6,360 nucleotides of DNA from CAZDBA01 sp964503615 (GCA_964503615.1 CAZDBA010000214.1:1-6360); one strand, 5' to 3'. Positions 1-5,212 are shown, counted from the stretch's first letter. A program made the numbers and translations. Notes: generated from the sequence alone by a model not told the origin.

Positions 1-42
1 GAGGAAACACAGCAAATTGATTTTAAACTAAAGTCGAAGTAA
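1..42 (+). CDS. Possible C-terminal tail of an upstream gene (partial)
   Basis: Read from base 1, frame 1 gives EETQQIDFKLKSK and then TAA at 40-42. A short charged tail ending in lysines is compatible with a bacterial C-terminus. The other two plus frames stop within the first 30 bases. A weak hairpin (CTTGC, TTCGT, GCAAG at 71-85, flanked by GAT/ATC at 65-67 and 87-89) lies a few dozen bases downstream and could end the transcript. With only 13 codons visible, no family can be named, and the frame may be open by chance. Confidence 0.3.
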   Translation, partial: EETQQIDFKLKSK

Positions 43-378
43 AACTTTGTGAAAGCAGCGATAGGATCTGCTTGCTTCGTGCAAGAATCTAGTTTGATTG
101 ATCAACCCCTACTCTCATTACCCTTTGTGCAAAATCGGAAATCGGCACGGCGAACGCCACCAACACCGTGCTTTCTATCTCCACTCGATTGTCGATGAGT
201 TGCCCTCACAAACGTGGATTCATTGAAATCGCAACTTAAAAAAAGTTGAATTTTGGGAGTCGAGTGAGATCCTCGCAATCCAACTGACCGGATCGGTCGT
301 GTAATCGTGTGAACCTTGGTAGAACAGTCGTGTCACTCTCGCCGAGTATTTTTTCACGCCTTGCCGGGGTCTAATTCA
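43..378. other. Intergenic region upstream of the M28 peptidase
   Basis: I see no supportable gene in this stretch. It holds several small dyads: the CTTGC/GCAAG hairpin at 71-85; GCACGG (145-150) facing CCGTGC (166-171), with GGCG-AA-CGCC (149-158) nested in its left part; CAACTT-AAAAA-AAGTTG (232-248); and GACCG-GAT-CGGTC (286-298). The last lies about 80 bases before the chosen start and could be a protein-binding site. None matches an operator I recognise. The peptidase frame stays open back to a TTG at 316, but that extension does not look like protein leader sequence. Confidence 0.5.
223..251 (+). promoter_or_regulatory. Candidate sigma-70-type promoter of the M28 peptidase
   Basis: TTGAAA at 223-228 matches 5 of 6 bases of the -35 consensus TTGACA. 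After 17 bases, TTGAAT at 246-251 matches 4 of 6 bases of TATAAT. Transcription would begin near 258, leaving a leader of about 120 bases before the ATG at 379. The A-rich dyad CAACTT/AAGTTG (232-248) overlaps the spacer and -10. The match is modest and the area is AT-rich, so chance is possible. Confidence 0.28.
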
Positions 379-1467
379 ATGAACCTTCCCGAACTAAAAC
401 AGCTTGCCGAAAATTTGAAATCCGATGTTTACGAACTGTGTCAGCCAGAAGGTCGCATGGTGGGTTCACAGGGCCATAAAGTCGCTGAGGATTTTTTGTT
501 GCGCCGACTGAAAGAGGTTGGTGCACAGCCTTATTCTGGAGAGTCGTTTGAGTTGCCTTATCTTGCCGAAGCTTTTAGCGAATCGGGCCAAGTGGGTGAG
601 CACCAGTTCTTGAATCTGGTCGGTGTTATTCCAGGTACGAATCGCGATTTACCTCCGGTTCTGGTGGGTGCCCATTATGACAGTGTGATCGCAGCACCTT
701 GTGCGGATGACAACGGAGCGGCGGTTGCGATTACGCTTGCGCTTGCTTCAGCAGCCGCAAATGCAGGCGGTCTCGAGAGAGATTTGATCGTGGCAATCTT
801 TGATGCGGAGGAACCTCCTTACTTTTGCTCACCTTCTATGGGTAGTATCCGTTTCCATGATGATCAGCTTGATCACCGCGGTGTGCACTTTGCATTGATT
901 TTTGATCTTGTTGGACACGATCTTGAAATTCCAGAAGAGTACCTCTCGCTACTGGATGAGGTTTTGGGCCCTGAAAGTAGGTCAGTCGCCCTTGAAATGG
1001 TCAAGAACTTTGTTTTCATGATGGGAGCTGAAAGTCATGGCGACTTGCCGGGACTTGTTTCGTACACGGCAATACCTGAGGAGCTGCGACTCGTTGCAAC
1101 ATTGAACGATTACGTTGGTGACATGAGTGACCATGGTGTCTTTCGTCGAGCGGGCGTCCCGTTCCTGTTTCTCTCCTGCGGGCGATGGGAACACTACCAC
1201 CGCGTGACGGATACGCCTGACCGGCTAAGTTATGAAAAGATGGCACTAATTGCTCAATTGTCAGCCAACATTTTGCAACGAACGGCTCACGAAAGCTTGG
1301 ACGGTTCAACGGTCGGTGATCACTCTCTGGACTTTGAAATAAGCACGATGAAAGAGAGTTTTGGCATGGCTCTCCCGCTAATCTTAAAACAAATTGGCTT
1401 GGAGAAACTGGAAACGCGATCCGATGTAAAGAAGATCGTGGACGCAGTTGCATCGTTGGGTGTTTGA
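379..1467 (+). CDS. M28-family zinc metallopeptidase (aminopeptidase-like)
   Basis: The product is a 362-residue metal-dependent exopeptidase of family M28, expected to bind two zinc ions and remove N-terminal residues from peptides. Visible ligand motifs, numbered from the ATG at 379: GAHYDS (His99), ADDNGA (Asp110/111, the bridging Asp region), DAEEPP (Glu144/Glu145, general base and ligand), DLVGHD (Asp176) and YHRVTDTPD (His274). All five expected ligand positions are present. EEPPYFCSPSMGS replaces the commoner EE-x-G-x-x-GS; the EEPP form occurs in a subgroup of bacterial M28 proteins. The frame could begin at TTG 316, adding 21 residues, but that stretch (VEQSCHSRRVFF...) is not a signal peptide, so ATG 379, where MNLPELKQL starts a natural helix, is preferred. 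No strong Shine-Dalgarno site is seen. With no signal peptide the enzyme is probably cytoplasmic. Its substrate cannot be read from sequence. A strong terminator begins 5 bases after the stop. Confidence 0.9.
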   Translation: MNLPELKQLAENLKSDVYELCQPEGRMVGSQGHKVAEDFLLRRLKEVGAQPYSGESFELPYLAEAFSESGQVGEHQFLNLVGVIPGTNRDLPPVLVGAHYDSVIAAPCADDNGAAVAITLALASAAANAGGLERDLIVAIFDAEEPPYFCSPSMGSIRFHDDQLDHRGVHFALIFDLVGHDLEIPEEYLSLLDEVLGPESRSVALEMVKNFVFMMGAESHGDLPGLVSYTAIPEELRLVATLNDYVGDMSDHGVFRRAGVPFLFLSCGRWEHYHRVTDTPDRLSYEKMALIAQLSANILQRTAHESLDGSTVGDHSLDFEISTMKESFGMALPLILKQIGLEKLETRSDVKKIVDAVASLGV

Positions 1468-1472
1468 ACGAA

Positions 1473-1536
1473 AAAGTCGCAAGGACCGAAGGTGATTCAC
1501 CTGCCGATCTTTGCGACTTTCGGTCTTTGCGACTTT
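1473..1536. terminator. Bidirectional terminator between convergent genes, with a duplicated arm
   Basis: A long hairpin fills the gap between the M28 peptidase and the convergent secreted protein. The left arm starts AAAGTCGCAAGGA (1473-1485), the inner right arm is TCTTTGCGACTTT (1508-1520), and GGTGA/TCACC (1491-1495 with 1497-1501) closes the tip. It is followed by a T run on the minus strand (TTTTTCG after the arm, towards 1466) and ends in TTT on the plus strand, so it can serve both genes. A second exact copy of TCTTTGCGACTTT follows at 1524-1536. With it, the left arm can form an alternative 18-bp stem (1473-1490 with 1519-1536) broken only by one G-T pair. Confidence 0.8.
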
Positions 1537-1548
1537 AGTTCCCGTCAT

Positions 1549-1595
1549 TTTGAATTCACGAGTCGTTCTTATTTGTCGTCAACCGTGAATTCAAA
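1549..1595. repeat. 12-bp inverted repeat straddling the stop of the secreted beta-sandwich gene
   Basis: TTTGAATTCACG (1549-1560) and its exact reverse complement CGTGAATTCAAA (1584-1595) flank the minus-strand stop codon (TTA at 1569-1571 on plus), with a 23-base loop. The right arm lies in the last codons of the gene. It runs directly into AAAGTCGCTAAAGAC (1593-1607), which resembles the terminator arm at 1473. It may be a secondary stem for 3'-end protection or termination. Confidence 0.5.
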
Positions 1596-2306
1596 GTCGC
1601 TAAAGACATATTCTCCGGCGTTGACGGCGATGATGCCGACTGCACCTTTGCCCATTGAATCGTTTCCAAGTCCGATAACTTTATTTCCATTTACAAAAAT
1701 GTTAATGGAATTCCCCTCTTCCTGGATTTTCAAAGCAACCGGGCCGCCCTCGTGTTCAAAGCTACTGCTCATGCGCTCTTCAACACCTTCTGGGTTACGC
1801 TGCAGAACCTTTAGCCCGTTCGAACTGGTTACTAAAATCATGTAATATTGTTTCGGATTTTCCTGAAATCCATAAATCAATCCGGCCCCATTTCCTTGGC
1901 TAGAGTCTACATTGACTTGGAACGTTCGTTTGCCCCAAGTTTCTTCCGCTGTGTTCACAATAAAATATTTGATGTCCGAATCTGCTTTCGGCCCGCTGAT
2001 TCGATAGCTATTTCCTTCAACAGAACCGGTCCAATTTCCGTCGACGCCGTAGCTGAGGGTATTCTCCAGCAACCCCATGGATTGGGCGGTTTGCGGTTCA
2101 TCGCTCATCTCATCCGAAAAGGAATCCCCCTCTGAACTATCCATATCCTGCTCCACAGATTCTTCTGAACTGTTCTGTTCGGGTATATAGTCAAAGGGAT
2201 TGTTTTGAGCAGAGCTGTTTGACACGAAGAGGTAAGCGCAAGCCCCACAGAACAGCAGGCCCATTCGGGTGATTCGGCATGCGAGTGTTTGTGCAGTGGT
2301 TTTCAT
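1569..2306 (-). CDS. Secreted protein with acidic linker and concanavalin/DUF1080-like beta-sandwich
   Basis: The product has 245 residues from the ATG at 2306. That start is preferred over TTG 2327 because AAAGGA lies 7 bases upstream of it and it places a signal peptide correctly: an Arg-containing n-region, the hydrophobic core MGLLFCGACAYLFV, and a likely signal peptidase I site at SNSSA|QN (about residue 33). A Ser/Glu/Asp-rich linker follows (about 43-72). Residues about 92-240 alternate beta-strand-like segments (YRISGP, YFIVNT, FQVNVD, GAGLIYGF, YYMILVTSSNGLKVLQR, VALKIQEEGNSINIFVNGNKV, GAVGIIAVNAGEYVFSDFEF). This strand order, with GLIYGF, INIFVNG and a closing FSDFEF, is typical of LamG/DUF1080-type jelly rolls that bind or cleave sugars. 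I see no catalytic motif, so carbohydrate binding is an inference. The lipobox is absent: the Cys in CGAC lacks a fitting -3 residue. The gene converges on the M28 peptidase and lies downstream of the Pro-rich protein, from which a palindromic terminator separates it. Confidence 0.82.
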   Translation of the reverse strand: MKTTAQTLACRITRMGLLFCGACAYLFVSNSSAQNNPFDYIPEQNSSEESVEQDMDSSEGDSFSDEMSDEPQTAQSMGLLENTLSYGVDGNWTGSVEGNSYRISGPKADSDIKYFIVNTAEETWGKRTFQVNVDSSQGNGAGLIYGFQENPKQYYMILVTSSNGLKVLQRNPEGVEERMSSSFEHEGGPVALKIQEEGNSINIFVNGNKVIGLGNDSMGKGAVGIIAVNAGEYVFSDFEFTVDDK

Positions 2307-2652
2307 TTTGGTTTCCTTTGTTTTCAATAAAAGATTGAGTCATTTTTCAGCAGTACACTCAAAGCTCAGGGCTGTGACATCGATCAAAATAAAAAATTCT
2401 TGAATACCAATTAGACTTCAGGGCTTTTTGTCTGCGAAAATTCGTTCCCCTAAAAGATTGCTTAGTCAGTTCCAGACTTGTCTGACCAAGCACTTGGCGC
2501 TTCCGCTAATCTTTTTCGCTCCAAATTCGACACAAGCTCTCAAGAATTAGAAAATGGAGCCAAGTGACACTTGGCTCCATCGCAGTTTATTTTATTGTCG
2601 CACGTTATTCGTGGTTTCGTTGACTTGAACTCAAGTCATAGGCTTAGAATTG
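2307..2652. other. Intergenic region between the two minus-strand secreted-protein genes
   Basis: I see no supportable gene. From right to left (minus-strand direction) it holds the 27-bp palindrome at 2554-2580; a dyad-rich patch at 2461-2497 (CTTAGTCAG facing CTGACCAAG with one mismatch, CAGAC-TT-GTCTG at 2473-2484, CCAAG-CA-CTTGG at 2486-2497); and an AT-rich leader. TAAAAGATTG occurs twice in direct orientation (2328-2337 and 2451-2460), 123 bases apart. The beta-sandwich gene's promoter should lie here, but I cannot point to a convincing one. Confidence 0.5.
2554..2580 (-). terminator. 27-bp perfect palindrome, likely terminator of the Pro-rich protein gene
   Basis: ATGGAGCCAAGTG (2554-2566), a single A (2567) and CACTTGGCTCCAT (2568-2580) form a perfect inverted repeat with 13-base arms. 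It lies about 73 bases after the stop of the small minus-strand gene. On the minus strand it is followed by TTTCTAATTCTT, which fits an intrinsic terminator. On the plus strand it is followed by CGCAGTTTATTTTATTG, so it could work both ways. The near-zero spacer is also what a dimeric DNA-binding protein site would show, which is the main alternative. Confidence 0.6.
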
Positions 2653-3039
2653 TCAGCTACCCCCGAAACAAGCTGGTTCCATCATAGGCGCTGGTGCCAA
2701 AGTCAGAGGCGAATGAATAGCAGGCGTGAAAACCGGAGGTTGTATTGAAGGTGCTTGCGTGTGAGAAACAATCGGTGCCTGCGAAGGCAAGGTCACTGGG
2801 GCCGGTGTCGAGGTCGGAAGAGCCATTGCCTCAGCTTTTGGTGACGTAATGGTTGGAACGACAGCGATTTCGTTATTGGGCAGTTGGGCGACGTTCGGGG
2901 CTACATGCGTGTTTTGGATTAGTTGGCCGTTCGAAGTGAACGAATTCAAATTGGATAGTGAAGTCTGGGCGTTTGTAGAGGAGCAGTTCGAAAAAACAAA
3001 CGTTGCACAAAGGGCAAAAAATAGTGTCTTGTTTCGCAT
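2653..3039 (-). CDS. Small secreted Pro/Thr/Ser-rich protein of unknown function
   Basis: The product has 128 residues. I recognise no family. The N-terminus MRNKTLFFALCATFVFSNC is a signal peptide with a likely signal peptidase I site at STNA|Q (residue 24). SNCSS is not a good lipobox because Asn precedes the Cys. Residues 25-60 are polar and Asn-rich; residues 61-122 are low-complexity and rich in Pro, Ala, Thr and Ser (VPTITSP, LPTSTPAPVTLPSQAP, APSIQPPVFTPAIHSP), as in extended or O-modified surface segments. The protein ends APAPMMEPACFGGS, leaving one mature cysteine five residues from the end that could form a disulfide-linked dimer. The ATG at 3039 has only a weak GAGAG upstream. A near-consensus sigma-54 promoter lies 142 bases upstream and a palindromic terminator follows, so it looks like a separately controlled single gene. 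Composition-based function (matrix or envelope protein) is inference only. Confidence 0.75.
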   Translation of the reverse strand: MRNKTLFFALCATFVFSNCSSTNAQTSLSNLNSFTSNGQLIQNTHVAPNVAQLPNNEIAVVPTITSPKAEAMALPTSTPAPVTLPSQAPIVSHTQAPSIQPPVFTPAIHSPLTLAPAPMMEPACFGGS

Positions 3040-3060
3040 GTTGATTTTCTCTCAGTAGGT

Positions 3061-3088
3061 GTGGGGTAACATGGCGTGGGGTAACATG
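3061..3088 (-). repeat. Tandem 13-bp words in the leader of the Pro-rich gene
   Basis: GTGGGGTAACATG occurs at 3061-3073 and again, exactly, at 3076-3088 (period 15). On the minus strand this is CATGTTACCCCAC twice. The pair lies 22 bases before the start codon, inside the transcript predicted from the sigma-54 promoter. It could be a paired protein-binding site or part of an RNA switch with the adjacent hairpin. Confidence 0.6.
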
Positions 3089-3104
3089 TTGCCTTCTGGC
3101 AACA
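3087..3104 (-). promoter_or_regulatory. Leader hairpin upstream of the Pro-rich gene
   Basis: TGTTGCC (3087-3093) and GGCAACA (3098-3104) form a 7-bp stem closed by TTCT. TGTTGCC can also pair with the GGTAACA of the adjacent tandem word (3080-3086) through one G-T wobble, so alternative pairings exist. No T run follows on the minus strand, so it is not an ordinary terminator for that direction. Confidence 0.45.
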
Positions 3105-3180
3105 AAAAGCTCGTATTTGATGCGAATCGGAATCAAAAGCTTTGAATTCGCACTCAAATCAGCCTTCCTAACGAGTAAAT

Positions 3181-3196
3181 TGCAATCGACGTGCCA
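3181..3196 (-). promoter_or_regulatory. Sigma-54 (-24/-12) promoter of the Pro-rich secreted protein
   Basis: The minus strand reads TGGCACG-TCGA-TTGCA, flanked by TT before and ATTT after. All twelve fixed positions of the RpoN core TGGCACG-N4-TTGCA match, with the invariant GG and GC ten bases apart. Transcription would start near 3170, giving a leader of about 130 bases to the ATG at 3039. Sigma-54 promoters need an AAA+ activator bound upstream; the near-palindrome at 3221-3236 is a candidate site. Chance expectation for such a 12-base match on both strands of a window this size is about one in a thousand. Confidence 0.75.
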
Positions 3197-3220
3197 AACT
3201 GGAAATTAATTCCTTGCGTC

Positions 3221-3236
3221 ACTTTATCGAGAAAGT
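3221..3236. promoter_or_regulatory. Near-palindrome upstream of the sigma-54 promoter, candidate operator
   Basis: ACTTTATCGAGAAAGT is a 16-base palindrome broken by one mismatched pair (positions 6 and 11). It lies 25-40 bases upstream of the -24 element, nearer than typical enhancer sites (usually about 100 bases), so it may bind an activator or another regulator. No protein is identified. Confidence 0.3.
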
Positions 3237-3317
3237 TCGAGGGTACTTTGAGCCATTTCTTAGAGTTCAATTACCGGTTTTTCCCCAAAAAATGCTCGGT
3301 AGTTTTTTCGTTAGCCG

Positions 3318-3329
3318 TGGTTTAAACCA
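3318..3329. promoter_or_regulatory. 12-bp perfect palindrome before the CotH-like gene
   Basis: TGGTTTAAACCA is a perfect palindrome ending 35 bases before the ATG of the CotH-like kinase, where a repressor or the leader of that gene could lie. A 12-base palindrome is uncommon but can arise by chance in AT-rich DNA. Confidence 0.3.
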
Positions 3330-3364
3330 GAACAGTAACATTTAAAGAGTTTAGAAAGCGGCAA

Positions 3365-5026
3365 ATGAAAAATAAAACAGGTCAGAGATTACTTACACTA
3401 CTTTTTCTGGATGTCGTTTTCGTTTTTGCCTTTTCTGCGCATGCATTCGCTCAGTTTGGACGTCCCGGAGGGGGTGGGCCCGGTGGTCCAAATCAAAAAG
3501 ACCAGGAACTTGTTGAGAAGTTTGACAAGAACGAAGATGGTTGGCTGAATCGGGCTGAGCGAGGTGAAGCAAAACAGTTTCTGCAAGATTCGGCGAGTCA
3601 ACAGAGGCCTCGCGGCCGACGCGGCGGCCGAGGTGGACGGGTCGCGGGGAAACCAGGCCCCCAAGTTTCTCCAGATGATGTAGAAAATTTTCCAGAGGCA
3701 GAGCTTTATGACACCAACGTTCTGCGAACCGTGTTTATTGAATTTGAACACGACGATTGGGAAAAAGAGATGGCGACTTTTAAGCCAACGGACGTTGAGA
3801 TACCTGCGACGTTGATCGTTGATGGAAAAAAATATCCAAACGTTGGTCTCAGCTTTCGCGGTGCTTCTTCGTTTTTCATGGTGCCCGAGGGCTCAAAACG
3901 GTCGTTGAATCTTTCAATGGACTTTATCGAGGAAGACCAACGTCTGTACGGTTACAAATCGTTGAATTTCCTCAATTGCAACGGAGACGCGAGTATGATG
4001 AGTTCCTATTTGTACACGCAGGTTACCAGCCAGAAAATTGCGTCGCCCAAAGTTAACTTTGTAAAAGTCGTGATCAACGGTCGCAGTTGGGGGATCTACG
4101 CCAATGCACAACAGTTCAATAAGGATTTCCTCAAGGAAAACTACGACACGAAAAAAGGGAGCCGATGGAAAGTCAGTGGCAGTCCCCGCGGTGACGGCGG
4201 TTTGCGATATTTGGGCCAAGACGTTGAGGAGTACCGTTCGCGGTTTGAAATAAAATCGAAAGACAAAGATGAAGCTTGGGAGCAGTTGATTCAACTTTGC
4301 AAGGTGCTTGACGAGACGCCAGCGGATCAGTTGGTTGAGAAACTGGAACCGATTCTGAATTTGGATGGAGTGCTTTGGTTCCTTGCCGCTGATGTCGCAC
4401 TAATTAATAGTGACGGGTATTGGACAAGAGCGAGCGATTACAGTCTTTATCTTGACCCCCATGGCAAGTTTCATGTGATTCCACACGATATGAACGAGTC
4501 GTTCCGCGCCAAGCGAGCTGGAAGAGGGCCCGGCGGTCCAGGCGGTCGAGGTGGTGCGCGCGGTCCTGGTCGACCGGGCGGAGGTTTTCCGGGTGAAGGA
4601 CGGCCTCCTGGAGCCGAAGGTGGTCCGGGTGGCCCGCCTCCTCAAAATGGAAATGCTGGAGGTTCCGGTTACGAGGTAGATCCGTTGGTCGGAATGGACC
4701 AAGAGCGGTTTCCGCTTCGCAGCAAATTACTTGCGAACAATGAGCTTAAGCAAAGATACTTGCAATACGTGCGCGCCATTGCGAAAGATCATATCGCGTG
4801 GGACAAGATGAATCTCCAAGTCGAAAAAGCCAAATTGTTGATCGAGAAGGAAGTCCAGAAAGACTCAAGAAAATTAATGTCAGACGAGGCGTTCGAAAAA
4901 GCGACAAGTCTGGATCACCCGGCTGCGGCAGGCAGTCTAAGAGAGTTCGCTGAAAAACGATCCGCTTACCTTTTGAATTACCCTGCAATCAAAAGTCTTC
5001 CCGAAACCGAACCTGACACCAAGTAG
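3365..5026 (+). CDS. Secreted CotH-like protein kinase with EF-hand and Gly/Pro/Arg-rich insert
   Basis: The product has 553 residues. A signal peptide (hydrophobic LLTLLFLDVVFVFAFSAHAFA, cut near A29|Q30) is followed by a Gly/Pro stretch (31-42), one canonical EF-hand loop DKNEDGWLNRAE (54-65, with Asp/Asn/Asp/Gly and terminal Glu in place), an Arg/Gly patch (82-93) and a CotH domain from about 115. CotH marks are VGLSFRGASS (160-169), SKRSLNLSMDF (177-187), GYKSLNFLNCNGD (196-208), WGIYANAQQFNKDFL (242-256) and SDGYWTRASDYSLYLD with GKFHVIPHDMNESF (349-380), the last matching the metal-binding Asp region (Asp375). A Gly/Pro/Arg insert (about 382-433) then interrupts the domain before its helical end (PLVGMDQERFPLRSKLLANNE and on). 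In spore formers CotH is an atypical kinase that phosphorylates coat proteins. Here it is exported in a probable non-spore-former and its target is unknown. No clear Shine-Dalgarno site precedes the ATG. It is probably monocistronic, with a hairpin after the stop. Confidence 0.88.
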   Translation: MKNKTGQRLLTLLFLDVVFVFAFSAHAFAQFGRPGGGGPGGPNQKDQELVEKFDKNEDGWLNRAERGEAKQFLQDSASQQRPRGRRGGRGGRVAGKPGPQVSPDDVENFPEAELYDTNVLRTVFIEFEHDDWEKEMATFKPTDVEIPATLIVDGKKYPNVGLSFRGASSFFMVPEGSKRSLNLSMDFIEEDQRLYGYKSLNFLNCNGDASMMSSYLYTQVTSQKIASPKVNFVKVVINGRSWGIYANAQQFNKDFLKENYDTKKGSRWKVSGSPRGDGGLRYLGQDVEEYRSRFEIKSKDKDEAWEQLIQLCKVLDETPADQLVEKLEPILNLDGVLWFLAADVALINSDGYWTRASDYSLYLDPHGKFHVIPHDMNESFRAKRAGRGPGGPGGRGGARGPGRPGGGFPGEGRPPGAEGGPGGPPPQNGNAGGSGYEVDPLVGMDQERFPLRSKLLANNELKQRYLQYVRAIAKDHIAWDKMNLQVEKAKLLIEKEVQKDSRKLMSDEAFEKATSLDHPAAAGSLREFAEKRSAYLLNYPAIKSLPETEPDTK

Positions 5027-5039
5027 TACGTGAAAAATC

Positions 5040-5089
5040 AATGCCGTGGCGGCATTCGGCATTTAAACTGGTTATTCGCGTTCGGCATT
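5040..5089 (+). terminator. Hairpin and CGGCATT repeats after the CotH-like gene
   Basis: AATGCCG (5040-5046) and CGGCATT (5050-5056) form a 7-bp stem with a TGG loop, 13 bases after the stop. CGGCATT is repeated at 5057-5063 and 5083-5089, so the single left arm has three possible partners. The T tract after it is weak (TTTAAACTGGTTATT), so termination is likely but not certain. Confidence 0.5.
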
Positions 5090-5177
5090 GGCTGCGTTAG
5101 GTGATCGGAGTAAACCCGGAATCGCTATTAAAGTTGGGTTGCGTCGACAGCACGATACCAGCTTCTATCTTCAATAT

Positions 5178-5212
5178 TTGCGTTTCCTTCCGCAACTCAG
5201 CAATAATATAAT
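5178..5212 (+). promoter_or_regulatory. Candidate promoter and dyad before the serine protease gene
   Basis: A perfect -10 hexamer TATAAT lies at 5207-5212 in a very AT-rich stretch. At the -35 distance there is only a poor match (TTTCCT, 18-base spacing). The inverted repeat TTGCG-N8-CGCAA (5178-5195) covers the -35 area and could be an activator or repressor site. Transcription would start near 5219, about 40 bases before the ATG. Confidence 0.35.

Larger units (their letters stand above)
3040..3364. other. Divergent intergenic region between Pro-rich protein and CotH-like kinase
   Basis: This 325-base gap controls two diverging genes. On the left are the predicted leader of the Pro-rich gene, with tandem words and a hairpin (3061-3104), and the sigma-54 promoter (3181-3196). 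In the middle is a near-palindrome (3221-3236). On the right, a perfect palindrome (3318-3329) precedes the CotH start. No clear sigma-70 promoter for CotH was found. A frame running leftward from 3157 is open but overlaps the Pro-rich gene and is not believed. Confidence 0.6.

Noticed and set aside
144..159. Sigma-54-like CGGCACG-GCGA-ACGCC before the M28 gene
   Set aside because: The -24 half is good but the -12 half lacks TT and the first T is missing; it lies 220 bases from the start.
316..378. TTG-initiated 21-residue extension of the M28 peptidase
   Set aside because: The extension is neither a signal peptide nor similar to M28 N-termini; ATG 379 gives a natural start.
1492..2135. Two plus-strand frames (1492-1845, 1848-2135)
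   Set aside because: They lie antisense to the beta-sandwich gene, have no recognisable protein features, and one begins inside the terminator.
2307..2327. TTG-initiated extension of the beta-sandwich protein
   Set aside because: The ATG at 2306 has AAAGGA at proper spacing and places the signal peptide at the N-terminus.
2459..2474. Second sigma-54-like element on the minus strand (TGGAACT-GACT-AAGCA)
   Set aside because: The GG and GC have correct spacing and lie about 154 bases before the beta-sandwich ATG, but only about 8 of 12 core positions match, so it is too weak to call.
2873..3157. Minus-strand 94-codon frame containing HVTPRHVTP
   Set aside because: It overlaps the Pro-rich gene in another frame, and its repeat is just the translated tandem DNA word; no domain or signal peptide.
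3456..3490. G-rich tracts as a possible G-quadruplex
   Set aside because: The tracts encode the Gly/Pro stretch after the signal peptide and do not form four regular G runs.
4400..4702. Minus-strand Ser/Arg/Thr-rich 100-codon frame
   Set aside because: It is the complement of the Gly/Pro-coding insert of the CotH-like gene; its composition follows from that repeat.
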